Source of the DNA: Candidatus Yonathbacteria bacterium RIFOXYC2_FULL_47_9
GTDB taxonomy: Bacteria; Patescibacteriota; Minisyncoccia; Phycocordibacterales; UBA1550
Direction: 5' to 3'
DNA length: 10,251 nt
NCBI GenBank assembly: GCA_001825115.1
Contig: MHUY01000011.1
Location: 1,342 to 11,592 of the forward strand
The translations under genes and the position numbers were made by a program. Below the pieces are notes generated by a model. That model was not told the origin of the DNA, made no database searches, and worked only from the letters and a program-made list of their open reading frames with translations. Below, in pieces: positions 1-6,970 of this stretch (positions within the stretch are counted from its first letter, which is position 1; each line of letters opens with the position of its first letter).

Positions 1-22
1 ACAAGCAAAGAAGAGAAGAGTC

Positions 23-53
23 TTGCCAGATTGCCTGTTTTCCGTGGTATAAT
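23..53 (+). promoter_or_regulatory. Promoter of the DUF5667-DUF192 operon
   Basis: A -35-like TTGCCA (23-28) lies 19 bases before a perfect -10 TATAAT (48-53). The -10 is preceded by TGG, giving an extended -10 that could compensate for the long spacer. Transcription would start near 60, leaving a leader of about 33 bases that is T/A-rich and has no Shine-Dalgarno sequence before the ATG at 93. Bases 1-22 show nothing recognisable. Confidence 0.65.
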
Positions 54-92
54 AAGAAGCAAGAATCTTTTAATAGTTTAATTTTTTTAGTT

Positions 93-1094
93 ATGAAACA
101 ATTACTTCTTATTGGTGCCATCGCCGTGACTATGCCTTTTATGGCAGTAGCCCAAACAGCTGCTCCTGTAGCGACGCCAACAACTTCTTCGGTTACGTTG
201 CCTGACCCAGGAATGGTTCCCGGAGACTTCTTTTATTTCTTGGATCGCTGGAGTGAGGGGTTCGGTAATATTTTTACTTTTAAGACAGAATCAAAAGCCC
301 TTCGAGCACTTGAGCATGCTCAGGAGCGTGCGTCCGAAATTCATGCTGTTTTGACGGAAAAAGGTTTTAGTGCACCCGAAGTAGCTCAGGCAAGAAAAGA
401 TTTTGGGGAGCATTTGAATCGTGCTACAACCGTTGTTGCTGGCGCAAAAGCAAGAGGTGCTGACGTATCAGCCTTTGTTAATGACGTAGATGAGGAATTT
501 GAACTTTCAAAGGATATGCTCAAGGAAGCATTCCGCGGATACCGTGACGACCTCAAGGATGTCGAGAAAAATCTCATGGCGCAGTTGAATGCGGCGATTA
601 AAGCAGGTGATACTGTCGCACAGGCTGCTATTGAAACAGAGATTGATCGTTTGATTGATGAAGGATTCTCAGCACTTGACGAGGAGGGTTTGATTGACGA
701 TCAGTTCGAAGACGAAAAGGGTTACCTCGAGAATGCTCTCGGTGAAGAACAGGCTGCTGAAAGCCATATCATGAACGCAGAGCGTGCACACGCAAATCTC
801 CTTCACGAGGCAACCGTACGCGGACTTACGCTCAACGAGGAGATTCTCCTATCATTCGATGATATGATGGAATCAGCGCAAACTGCAATGAAAGATGGGG
901 ACTTCGAAACTGCCAAGGAATATGCGAAGGATGCAAAAGCGATGCTTAATGAAGCGCATCAGGACTTGAATACTAAAGAGGAAGAGCGCGACTTTTCTCG
1001 CAGCATCAAAGAGAAAGGCCCTAATGGCGACTTCTTTGACTTGAGTGATCTTGAGAGCGATCTCTCCGACATAGACGAAGGGGAGGCTGAATAA
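93..1094 (+). CDS. Secreted DUF5667-like protein
   Basis: A 333-residue exported protein of unknown function. Residues 1-20 form a signal peptide: a Lys near the start, a hydrophobic core, and an AVA-type cleavage site before Gln21. After a Thr/Pro-rich linker comes the PDPGMVPGDFFYFLDRW segment (residues 37-53) and an Arg/Glu-rich helical stretch that I recognise as typical of DUF5667 proteins common in Patescibacteria. The rest is predicted almost all-helical and is very acidic, ending in repeated DLSD/DLES-type residues (about 315-333). No catalytic motif is visible. A role as an extracytoplasmic helical or envelope protein is inference. The ATG at 93 gives a proper signal peptide, so I chose it although it has no Shine-Dalgarno sequence. 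It is the first gene of an operon; the DUF192 gene starts 3 bases after its stop. Confidence 0.72.
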   Translation: MKQLLLIGAIAVTMPFMAVAQTAAPVATPTTSSVTLPDPGMVPGDFFYFLDRWSEGFGNIFTFKTESKALRALEHAQERASEIHAVLTEKGFSAPEVAQARKDFGEHLNRATTVVAGAKARGADVSAFVNDVDEEFELSKDMLKEAFRGYRDDLKDVEKNLMAQLNAAIKAGDTVAQAAIETEIDRLIDEGFSALDEEGLIDDQFEDEKGYLENALGEEQAAESHIMNAERAHANLLHEATVRGLTLNEEILLSFDDMMESAQTAMKDGDFETAKEYAKDAKAMLNEAHQDLNTKEEERDFSRSIKEKGPNGDFFDLSDLESDLSDIDEGEAE

Positions 1095-1097
1095 ACT

Positions 1098-1535
1098 GTG
1101 CCAAAGACCGGTTTAACACTGGCGGTAGTGGTCCTTTTGGGGCTTGGAATACTCGTGTTTTTTAACCGAAGTACACAAACGCTTCATGCCCGATTGGGCG
1201 GTGAGGCGTTTGTTTTTGATGTGGCGAACACAAACGCCCTCCGTGAGCGGGGACTTTCAGGGCGTGACCGTCTTGGTCCAGGAACAGGAATACTCTTCAT
1301 GTTCCCCAAGGATGATACGTATGGTTTTTGGATGAAAGATATGCGGTTCCCTATAGATATTATATGGCTCGATAGCAACTATCGTGTCGTGGATGTAAAA
1401 AAAGATGCAACACCAGCGTCGTACCCGGAAATTTTTGTTCCTGTCGTACCGGCACGGTATGTTGTGGAGGTCGGTGCAGGATTTTTTGCCGAACATGACC
1501 TTGGGGTCGGTGACACCCTTGAAATTCTCCGATAA
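1098..1535 (+). CDS. Membrane-anchored DUF192 protein
   Basis: A 145-residue protein with an uncleaved-looking N-terminal membrane helix (about residues 6-23) followed by a DUF192 domain (about 30-144). The family signature is clear: ALRERGLSGRDRL (47-59), GILFMF (64-69), the conserved FWMKDMRFPIDIIWLD (77-92), and a C-terminal VLEV-like segment (VVEVGAGFF) before GVGDTLEI. DUF192 proteins are small beta-rich domains, often exported and without a proven biochemical role, so I assign none. The start is GTG at 1098. It is backed by a strong Shine-Dalgarno GGAGG (1082-1086) inside the end of the upstream gene, which fits translation from a shared mRNA. The unit ends at the hairpin 14 bases downstream. 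Confidence 0.85.
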   Translation: MPKTGLTLAVVVLLGLGILVFFNRSTQTLHARLGGEAFVFDVANTNALRERGLSGRDRLGPGTGILFMFPKDDTYGFWMKDMRFPIDIIWLDSNYRVVDVKKDATPASYPEIFVPVVPARYVVEVGAGFFAEHDLGVGDTLEILR

Positions 1536-1548
1536 ATACAAGGTTAAA

Positions 1549-1584
1549 AAAAACGCGGGTTTACACACCCGCGTTTTTGTTTTT
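1549..1584 (+). terminator. Rho-independent terminator after the DUF192 gene
   Basis: A 12-bp perfect stem (1549-1560 pairs with 1567-1578), core ACGCGGGT/ACCCGCGT, closes a 6-base loop and runs into TTTTTGTTTTT. The A-run on the left arm mirrors the T-run, so it could also act on the other strand, but no gene there needs it. Confidence 0.92.
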
Positions 1585-1633
1585 CGATACCTATTTTGAG
1601 AGTTTTCCACCTGTTGTAAAAATTTTTTGAGAG

Positions 1634-1639
1634 TATAAT
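1634..1639 (+). promoter_or_regulatory. Putative -10 box of nrdJ
   Basis: A perfect TATAAT lies 51 bases before the nrdJ start. The best -35-like hexamer, TTGTAA (1614-1619), is only 14 bases away, so the -35 is weak or absent. The implied leader is about 45 bases. It has no Shine-Dalgarno sequence, and I see no NrdR-type box or cobalamin-riboswitch core in the short space after the preceding terminator. Confidence 0.5.
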
Positions 1640-1690
1640 AGAGCAATACCACCAAAAATATTACTAGTTCGTTAACCTCATAGCCACCGT

Positions 1691-4000
1691 ATGTCGAAGA
1701 ACCTCAATCAATCCAAAAAAGCTGTTACGAAGCCTGTTGTAATAGAGCGCAAGAGCCCTATTATGAGCGTGCGTAAGCGCAATGGAGCAATTGTTTCTTT
1801 TGATATTGAACATATTTCGAACGCTGTTTATAAGGCAATGCGTTCGACAGGTGAAGGGGAGCATAAGGAGGCGGATTTTATTGCTCGCAAAGTGGAGTCC
1901 GAGCTAAAACGCATCTCAAAATTGGTCAAGGATTTTGTTCCTACGGTTGAAGGTGTTCAGGATACCGTTGAAAAGGAGCTTATCTTGGAGGATTATGTAA
2001 AGACTGCTAAGGCATATATTCTTTATCGAGAGGAGCGCGCTCGCGCCCGTGAGGCAAAAGGCGAGATCCCCGAGGAGGTCAAGAAATATGTTGCTGAAGG
2101 TAAGAAATACTTCCGCAATCCGATGTCAGAGTTTGTTTACTACCGCACATACTCGCGTTGGCTACCTTCCGAAGGGCGTCGTGAGACATGGATCGAGACC
2201 GTCGATCGTTACATGGCATTTATGAATGAGAACCTCGGTAACAAGCTCACTGAAAAGGAGTATGCTGAAGTTCGTGAAGCGATCCTTAAGCAAGAGGCAA
2301 TGCCCTCGATGCGTCTCCTTTGGAGTGCAGGGGAAGCAGCGCGCAAGACCAATGTTACCGGTTACAACTGCTCATTTATTGCACCGTCATGCTCTCAAGA
2401 TTTGGGCGAGATCATGTATCTCCTCATGTGTGGTACGGGTGTCGGGTACTCTGTTGAGAGTCAGAACGCGCAGATGTTTCCGCAGATCAAGAAGCAGACA
2501 GGAAAAATGATTCCGACCCACACGGTCATCGACAGTAAAGAAGGATGGGCCGACGCTTACGTGCTCGGCGTGAACACCTGGTTCTCGGGTGCGGATATAA
2601 AATTTGATTATTCAAAACTCCGCCCCGCTGGTGCACGCCTCATCACGATGGGTGGCAAAAGCTCTGGTCCTGAACCACTTATTTCCCTCATTGATTTCAC
2701 GCGTGAGCGTATGATGAAGAAGCAAGGTCGCCGTTTTTCAAATCTCGACCTCCACGATATTGTTTGTAAAATAGGCGAGGTGGTAGTGTCGGGCGGTGTA
2801 CGCCGTAGCGCCCTCATTTCACTTTCGGATCTCGACGATCACGATATGCGCCACGCTAAAGACGGCCAGTTCTACCTTACTGACCCACAGCGTATGATGG
2901 CCAACAACTCGGCGGTGTACTGGCAAAAGCCTTCAAATGCAGAGTTTCTCGATGAATGGGTTTCTCTTATGAAGGGTGGTTCTGGCGAGCGCGGTATCTT
3001 TAACCGTGGCTCTATTCCTACTCAGGTTCCTGTGCGAAGATGGAAAACCCTCCAGAAAGATTTTGACACCTGTGGAGTAAATCCTTGCGGAGAGATTATT
3101 TTGAAATCAAAGCAATTTTGTAACCTCTCAGAGATTGTTGCGCGTGCTGATGATACCGAGGAATCCCTCCTCAGGAAAGCACGTATCGCGGCAATCCTTG
3201 GTACTTACCAGTCCTCACTCACGAATTTTGGCTATCTTTCTAAAGAATGGAAAGAGAACTGTGAGGAGGAGCGTCTGCTCGGTGTGTCTATTACGGGACA
3301 ATGGGATTGCAAAGCTGTGCGTGACCCTAAGGTTATGCAAAGGCTTCGCGATGAGGCGGTAAAAATGAACAAAGAGTACGCAAAACGCTTCGGTATCAAC
3401 GCTTCAGCTGCGGTAACTGCCGTAAAACCTTCAGGTACCGTTTCGCAGCTCGTGGATGCAGCATCGGGTATGCACCCTCGCAATTCACAGTACTACATTC
3501 GTCGTATCCGTATCGCTGCTACAGACAGCCTCTTTAAAATGATGAAGGATCAGGGGGTACCATATCATCCTGAAGTAGGACAGTCAGACGAGAATGCAGT
3601 AACTTATGTTCTCGAATTCCCTGTTAAAGCACCTGAAAAATCAATTTTCAAGAATGATCAGACCGCATTAGATCAGCTCGAGTATTGGAAGATGGTCAAA
3701 GAAAACTTTACCGAACATAATCCTTCTGTTACTATTTCGGTAGGGGATGATGAATGGATTGCTGTTGCTAACTGGATTTACAGCAACTGGGATATCGTAG
3801 GCGGTCTGTCATTCCTTCCACGTTCGAATCATGTATATCGTCTTGCTCCGTACGAGGAGATCTCCAAGGAGAAGTATGATGAAATGGTAAAGAAGTTCCC
3901 CGAGATTGATTTTGCGAAAATCGTAACATACGAACGTGAGGATCAGACGCAGGGCTCAAAGGAGCTTGCATGCGTGGCAGGAGTCTGTGAAATTGCATAA
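1691..4000 (+). CDS. nrdJ: Adenosylcobalamin-dependent ribonucleotide reductase
   Basis: A class II reductase of 769 residues that turns ribonucleotides into deoxyribonucleotides using adenosylcobalamin to generate a thiyl radical. An ATP-cone regulatory domain occupies about residues 24-118 (VRKRNGAIVSFD...). The catalytic barrel follows. NPCGE (464-468) carries the expected radical cysteine C466 with N464 and E468. C227 (YNCSF) and C477 (QFCNL) fit the substrate-reducing pair. C761 and C766 near the C-terminus match the spacing of the shuttle pair that re-reduces the active site. The sequence resembles the monomeric Lactobacillus-type triphosphate reductase, but that enzyme lacks an N-terminal ATP cone. 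All key residues seem present. The start at 1691 is the first ATG of the frame and has no Shine-Dalgarno sequence. There is no nrdR, nrdA or nrdB beside it. The only thiol-disulfide partner in view is the glutaredoxin-like gene at the far end. Confidence 0.93.
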   Translation: MSKNLNQSKKAVTKPVVIERKSPIMSVRKRNGAIVSFDIEHISNAVYKAMRSTGEGEHKEADFIARKVESELKRISKLVKDFVPTVEGVQDTVEKELILEDYVKTAKAYILYREERARAREAKGEIPEEVKKYVAEGKKYFRNPMSEFVYYRTYSRWLPSEGRRETWIETVDRYMAFMNENLGNKLTEKEYAEVREAILKQEAMPSMRLLWSAGEAARKTNVTGYNCSFIAPSCSQDLGEIMYLLMCGTGVGYSVESQNAQMFPQIKKQTGKMIPTHTVIDSKEGWADAYVLGVNTWFSGADIKFDYSKLRPAGARLITMGGKSSGPEPLISLIDFTRERMMKKQGRRFSNLDLHDIVCKIGEVVVSGGVRRSALISLSDLDDHDMRHAKDGQFYLTDPQRMMANNSAVYWQKPSNAEFLDEWVSLMKGGSGERGIFNRGSIPTQVPVRRWKTLQKDFDTCGVNPCGEIILKSKQFCNLSEIVARADDTEESLLRKARIAAILGTYQSSLTNFGYLSKEWKENCEEERLLGVSITGQWDCKAVRDPKVMQRLRDEAVKMNKEYAKRFGINASAAVTAVKPSGTVSQLVDAASGMHPRNSQYYIRRIRIAATDSLFKMMKDQGVPYHPEVGQSDENAVTYVLEFPVKAPEKSIFKNDQTALDQLEYWKMVKENFTEHNPSVTISVGDDEWIAVANWIYSNWDIVGGLSFLPRSNHVYRLAPYEEISKEKYDEMVKKFPEIDFAKIVTYEREDQTQGSKELACVAGVCEIA

Positions 4001-4027
4001 ATAGTTTAATATTAAAATAATAAAATT

Positions 4028-4090
4028 ATGGCAAAAGGAAGAGATGCTCACAAAGAGGTAAAGAAACCCAAGAAAGCAACAAAGAAGTAA
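4028..4090 (+). CDS. Tiny Lys-rich protein, 20 residues
   Basis: ATG GCA AAA GGA AGA ... AAG TAA encodes MAKGRDAHKE followed by VKKPKKATKK: 8 Lys, 1 Arg, 1 His and no hydrophobic stretch. It lies 27 bases after nrdJ and is followed 7 bases later by a perfect terminator, so it fills the whole gap. A -10-like TAAAAT (4013-4018) is 9 bases before the ATG, the spacing also seen before murJ and ftsB. From memory, very short MAKG-type Lys-rich peptides are widespread in bacterial genomes, but I could not search for them here. A nucleic-acid- or ribosome-binding role would be a guess from charge alone. Confidence 0.5.
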   Translation: MAKGRDAHKEVKKPKKATKK

Positions 4091-4097
4091 GAAAGCT

Positions 4098-4125
4098 AAA
4101 AGACCCTTTATATAAAGGGTCTTTT
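4098..4125 (+). terminator. Terminator after nrdJ and the Lys-rich mini-gene
   Basis: A perfect palindrome, 13-base arms (4098-4110 and 4113-4125) around TA, core AAAAGACCCTTTA. Its right arm ends in TTTT, followed by AATAA. The flanking A and T tracts would let it stop transcription in either direction, insulating rnpB from nrdJ. Confidence 0.85.
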
Positions 4126-4140
4126 AATAACCCCGGGTAC

Positions 4141-4169
4141 TTGATTTTTTGGTCAAAATGTGCTATGAT
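4141..4169 (+). promoter_or_regulatory. rnpB promoter
   Basis: TTGATT (-35, 4141-4146), a 17-base spacer, then TATGAT (-10, 4164-4169) preceded by TGC, an extended -10. The start predicted 7 bases downstream (about 4176) coincides with the first base of the P1 helix of RNase P RNA, a good independent check. Confidence 0.8.
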
Positions 4170-4175
4170 TATAGC

Positions 4176-4520
4176 ACCTGGATCAGGTAATCGCTCCGCA
4201 GGGTAACTTGTGGGGAGGAAAGTCCGAACACTCCCGAGTATTAGCAATAATCACTCGGAGCAGGGTAGCGGGTAACGCCCGTCGAATGTAAGTTCAGAGG
4301 TGCGAGCAGAGACGCCCCGAGCGAAAGCAGAGGGCACCCCTCGTGGGTGAGCTCTCGTAGTAATACGAGAGGTGAAACGGCTAAATCCTTACTTGAGTGC
4401 AAGGCCGTGTCCTTCGTGAAATCGAAGGAAGTGCCGCTCGAGCGGTGGGGTAACTCACCGCCTAGATAAATGGTTACCGCCTCTTCGGAGGTACAGAATT
4501 CGGCTTATCGATACAGGTAT
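4176..4520 (+). ncRNA. rnpB: RNase P RNA (type A-like)
   Basis: The catalytic RNA that cleaves 5' leaders from tRNA precursors. Universal blocks are readable in order: GGGGAGGAAAGTCCG (4212-4226), the AGGGTAGCGGGTAACGCCCG hairpin block (about 4262-4281), GAGTGCAAGGCC, CCTAGATAAATGGTTACC, and ACAGAATTCGGCTTAT near the 3' end. The ends pair as P1: 4176-4184 with 4510-4518, 8 of 9 pairs. About 345 bases is a normal bacterial length. An extra stem, CTCCCGAGT/ACTCGGAG (about 4231-4260), seems longer than in the E. coli molecule. It has its own promoter and terminator. The matching protein gene, rnpA, is not in the window. Confidence 0.95.
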
Positions 4521-4523
4521 ATG

Positions 4524-4553
4524 AAAACCCCGCGGGAAACCGCGGGGTTTTCT
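4524..4553 (+). terminator. Terminator of rnpB
   Basis: A 12-bp perfect stem (4524-4535 with 4540-4551), core CCCCGCGG/CCGCGGGG, capped by a GAAA tetraloop and ending in TTTTCT. It begins 5 bases after the P1 helix closes. Confidence 0.93.
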
Positions 4554-4592
4554 CTTGTAGCTATTTATGTTCATTATATATTGATAGCATTT

Positions 4593-4621
4593 TTGCAGAG
4601 TAGACATCTTCCAGGTATACT
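4593..4621 (+). promoter_or_regulatory. murJ promoter, probably leaderless
   Basis: TTGCAG (-35-like, 4593-4598), 17-base spacer, TATACT (-10, 4616-4621). Only 9 bases separate the -10 from the murJ ATG, so the mRNA would start within about 3 bases of the start codon. No Shine-Dalgarno sequence is present, as expected for a leaderless message. Confidence 0.6.
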
Positions 4622-4630
4622 GAATTATAT

Positions 4631-6307
4631 ATGGTGGAAAAACTCCTATCTTTGTTTCATCGTGAATGGAACGGACTTCATGAAGCAGCGTTCCTCCTCG
4701 GAATATTTGCTATTTTGTCACAGGTGTTGGCGCTGGTTCGCGACCGACTCCTTGCACACAGCTTTGGTGCGAGCCAAACGCTCGATATTTACTATGCAGC
4801 GTTCCGCATCCCTGATTTCGTGTTTGCTGGCATTGCTTCGTTTATGTCGGCACTCGTGCTCATTCCTATGTTGAGCAAGCGTGCCGAGGAAAGCGATGCA
4901 CGAGCACAAAAATTTCTGAATGATATTTTTACCGTATTCTTTACTGTTTTGGTTTTGGTGTGCGCGGGAGTTTTTATTGTTGCTCCCGAGCTTACGCATA
5001 TGTTGTTCCCTCGATTTGAAGGTGCGGCGTATACTGAATTGGTGACGATGACGCGGCTTCTCTTGATATCGACAATTCTTTTTGGTCTCTCAAATCTCTT
5101 GGGGAGTGTTACGCAAATGCTCCATAAGTTCTTTGCGTTTGCGTTTGCACCACTTTTGTATAACCTAGGTATTATCCTTGGAGCAGTATTTTTCTACCCT
5201 GCTTTTGGTGCGGTTGGTTTGGCGTGGGGTGTGGTTCTTGGAGCATTCCTCCATTTTTTCGTACAGTTTTTTGTGAGCTCAAAGAATGGCTTCACGCTTT
5301 CTATGTCTTTCAATCCTTCCTTTTTGGATGTTTGGGAAGTCATTCGTGTGTCATTACCCCGTACTATTGGACTCTCTGCAAATCAGCTTGCCTTGTTTGC
5401 ACTTGTGGTGTTTGCCGCAGGTATGGAACACGGATCCGTGACCGTATTTAACTTTGCCTTAAACCTGCAATCAGTACCGCTGGCGGTCATTGGGGTGAGT
5501 TATGCTACTGCGGCGTTCCCTGCACTCTCTAAGCATTTTGCGGGCGATGATATGGAAAAGTTTCTTGCCCAGATCTTGTCGGCGGCACGCCATATTGTTT
5601 TCTGGTCGCTGCCGGTACTGGTGCTCTTTATAGTACTTCGAGCCCAAGTGGTCCGCACAATTCTTGGTTCTGGGTCGTTCGACTGGACGGCGACCAAACT
5701 CACCGCCGCATGCCTCGCTATTTTTACGGTGTCGATTGTGGCGCAGTCGATAACACTTCTTTTTATGCGAGGGTTTTATGCGACAGGGAATAGCGGGATC
5801 CCTCTTGTCGTTAATGTACTTTCGTCACTGGTTATTGTAGTTGGCGGTTATGGGTTGATGGTAGGTTATGCGAACTCGGTGTTTTTTCAGGATTTTGTCG
5901 CTGCTCTTTTGCGTGTCGAGGGAATCAGTGGGGCAGGGGTGCTGATGCTTCCTCTTGCATATTCAATAGGGATGCTTCTTAATGCGGTGCTGCTCATTTA
6001 TTTATTCCGTAGGCGGTTTGGACGGTTCCTTTCTCCGGTAAAGGATACCCTGATGCATGGCTCATTTTCAGCACTCATCGCAGGGCTCGTTGCGTATGAG
6101 TTCCTCGAGGTGCTCGGGCTTTATTTGAACCTCAATACATTCTGGGGGATCTTTTTGCAGGGTCTTGGTGCTGGAATCGCCGGTATTCTCACCTGGTGGC
6201 TCATCCTAGAACTTATGGGTAATGAGGAAATAAAAGAAGTGCGTGTAGCCCTTCATCGAAAATTCTGGAAAGCCGGCGTCGTCATGCCTGACAAAGAGGA
6301 AATTTAG
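4631..6307 (+). CDS. murJ: Lipid II flippase MurJ
   Basis: An integral membrane protein of 558 residues in the MviN/MurJ part of the MOP transporter superfamily. It moves the peptidoglycan precursor lipid II across the cytoplasmic membrane. The N-terminal signature VLALVRDRLLAHSFGAS (32-48), ending in DIYYAAFRIPDFVF (52-65), is characteristic and holds Arg37, Arg39 and Arg59, in the region where essential Arg residues line the cavity in E. coli MurJ. The central SLPRTIGLSANQL segment is also typical. The hydrophobic pattern fits about 14 helices, with charged loops and a basic C-terminal tail. The ATG at 4631 is favoured because it gives a normal N-terminal helix and lies just after a -10 box. 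I see no hairpin terminator between this gene and the next, so some read-through is possible. Confidence 0.93.
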   Translation: MVEKLLSLFHREWNGLHEAAFLLGIFAILSQVLALVRDRLLAHSFGASQTLDIYYAAFRIPDFVFAGIASFMSALVLIPMLSKRAEESDARAQKFLNDIFTVFFTVLVLVCAGVFIVAPELTHMLFPRFEGAAYTELVTMTRLLLISTILFGLSNLLGSVTQMLHKFFAFAFAPLLYNLGIILGAVFFYPAFGAVGLAWGVVLGAFLHFFVQFFVSSKNGFTLSMSFNPSFLDVWEVIRVSLPRTIGLSANQLALFALVVFAAGMEHGSVTVFNFALNLQSVPLAVIGVSYATAAFPALSKHFAGDDMEKFLAQILSAARHIVFWSLPVLVLFIVLRAQVVRTILGSGSFDWTATKLTAACLAIFTVSIVAQSITLLFMRGFYATGNSGIPLVVNVLSSLVIVVGGYGLMVGYANSVFFQDFVAALLRVEGISGAGVLMLPLAYSIGMLLNAVLLIYLFRRRFGRFLSPVKDTLMHGSFSALIAGLVAYEFLEVLGLYLNLNTFWGIFLQGLGAGIAGILTWWLILELMGNEEIKEVRVALHRKFWKAGVVMPDKEEI

Positions 6308-6323
6308 GGTTCCAGGGGGATTT

Positions 6324-6352
6324 TTGACAGATTATTGCTGGTGTGATACAAA
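6324..6352 (+). promoter_or_regulatory. Promoter of the gene at 6395
   Basis: A perfect -35 TTGACA (6324-6329), 17-base spacer, and a weaker -10 TACAAA (6347-6352) with the TG of an extended -10 (6344-6345). It starts 16 bases after the murJ stop. The predicted start near 6359 gives a leader of about 36 bases. Confidence 0.6.
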
Positions 6353-6394
6353 AGGGGGAGGCAGTACATTTTTCACTTGGAAAGAGGAGTAGAT

Positions 6395-6850
6395 ATGGGG
6401 AATAATACTCAGAGTAGTATGTTGGCGCCTTTGGCGACACCTTTAGCACTTCTTGTTCGCCTAGCGATAAGAAAGGCTCGCTCTGTGTCATTGTGGGTAC
6501 GCGTGGGGAAACATCACGCTTCATACAAGAAAGGAAAAATTGGGCTTGCGGAGCTTGTTCGTCATCGAGCTAGTATGATGGAGACGCTTTACGAGCGCAG
6601 AAAAACCCTTTCTTCGGGAGCTGTTGTTGTTCGTGCACGGTTTCGATACCTCGGCGAAAGGGGATTTATCGGCGGCAACGGAAAGCTTGTTCAGCCTGGC
6701 GACATCATTTCTGCTGAGTTCATCATAGGGAGAAACAAAGGAGAATTCCTCATTACGGGAGAACATAAAGAGATCCTCCCTAAACAGGCTCTTTTCTATT
6801 GGGGAAATCCTAAAAACAGTCACGGGAGCATCACTCCAGGGAGTGCGTAG
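6395..6850 (+). CDS. Hypothetical protein, 151 residues
   Basis: I do not recognise this protein. The ATG at 6395 is chosen over an upstream in-frame TTG (6377) because GAGGAG (6384-6389) lies 5 bases before it, one of only two clear Shine-Dalgarno sequences in the window. Residues 9-25 are hydrophobic and could be an amphipathic or weak membrane helix, but several Arg follow at once. Residues 22-72 are basic and helical. Residues 75-137 look like a small beta domain with many Gly (VVVRARFRYLGERGFIGGNG..., VQPGDIISAEFIIG, GEFLITGEH). The PGDII segment resembles loops in small barrel or OB-like folds, which is only an impression. The strong promoter, ribosome-binding site and terminator argue for a real single-gene unit. 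Confidence 0.75.
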   Translation: MGNNTQSSMLAPLATPLALLVRLAIRKARSVSLWVRVGKHHASYKKGKIGLAELVRHRASMMETLYERRKTLSSGAVVVRARFRYLGERGFIGGNGKLVQPGDIISAEFIIGRNKGEFLITGEHKEILPKQALFYWGNPKNSHGSITPGSA

Positions 6851-6861
6851 GAACAATCATT

Positions 6862-6892
6862 CCGCACGATACTAGATATCGTGCGGTTTTTT
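6862..6892 (+). terminator. Terminator after the hypothetical gene
   Basis: A 10-bp perfect stem (6862-6871 with 6877-6886), CCGCACGATA/TATCGTGCGG, 5-base loop, then six T. The last T is also the first base of the next inverted repeat. Confidence 0.92.
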
Positions 6893-6958
6893 ATTAGCGA
6901 CGTAGAGCGAGTGAAGTAAGAAAGTACTCTTTCTTACTTTCGAGCCGAGGAGCTAATA
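6892..6958. repeat. Long imperfect hairpin before lepA
   Basis: TATTAGC (6892-6898) pairs with GCTAATA (6952-6958). Inside it, AAGTAAGAAAG (6914-6924) pairs perfectly with CTTTCTTACTT (6929-6939) around a TACT loop. Between the two helices lie unpaired purine-rich arms. There is no T-run after it, so it is not a classic terminator. It is non-coding and may be an RNA structure or a copy of an intergenic repeat. Confidence 0.6.
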
Positions 6959-6970
6959 TAGGTAAATACC

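Noticed and set aside
72..82. AATAGTTTAAT shared by the leaders of the first gene and of the mini-gene at 4028 (4000-4010)
   Set aside because: Only 11 A/T-rich bases and at different distances from the ATG; not distinguishable from chance.
1257..1655. 132-codon minus-strand frame opposite the DUF192 gene and its terminator
   Set aside because: It passes through the terminator hairpin and is antisense to a recognised domain; composition looks like a shadow frame.
1585..1690. Cobalamin riboswitch or NrdR box before nrdJ
   Set aside because: About 106 bases is too short for a full cobalamin riboswitch, and no B12-box-like or NrdR-like sequence was found by eye.
4470..4874. 134-codon + frame over the 3' end of rnpB and the start of murJ
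   Set aside because: It runs through the RNase P RNA core, its terminator and the murJ promoter, and is out of frame with the clear murJ product.
6521..6856. 111-codon minus-strand frame opposite the hypothetical gene
   Set aside because: The + strand has promoter, Shine-Dalgarno and terminator signals in register; the minus frame has none.
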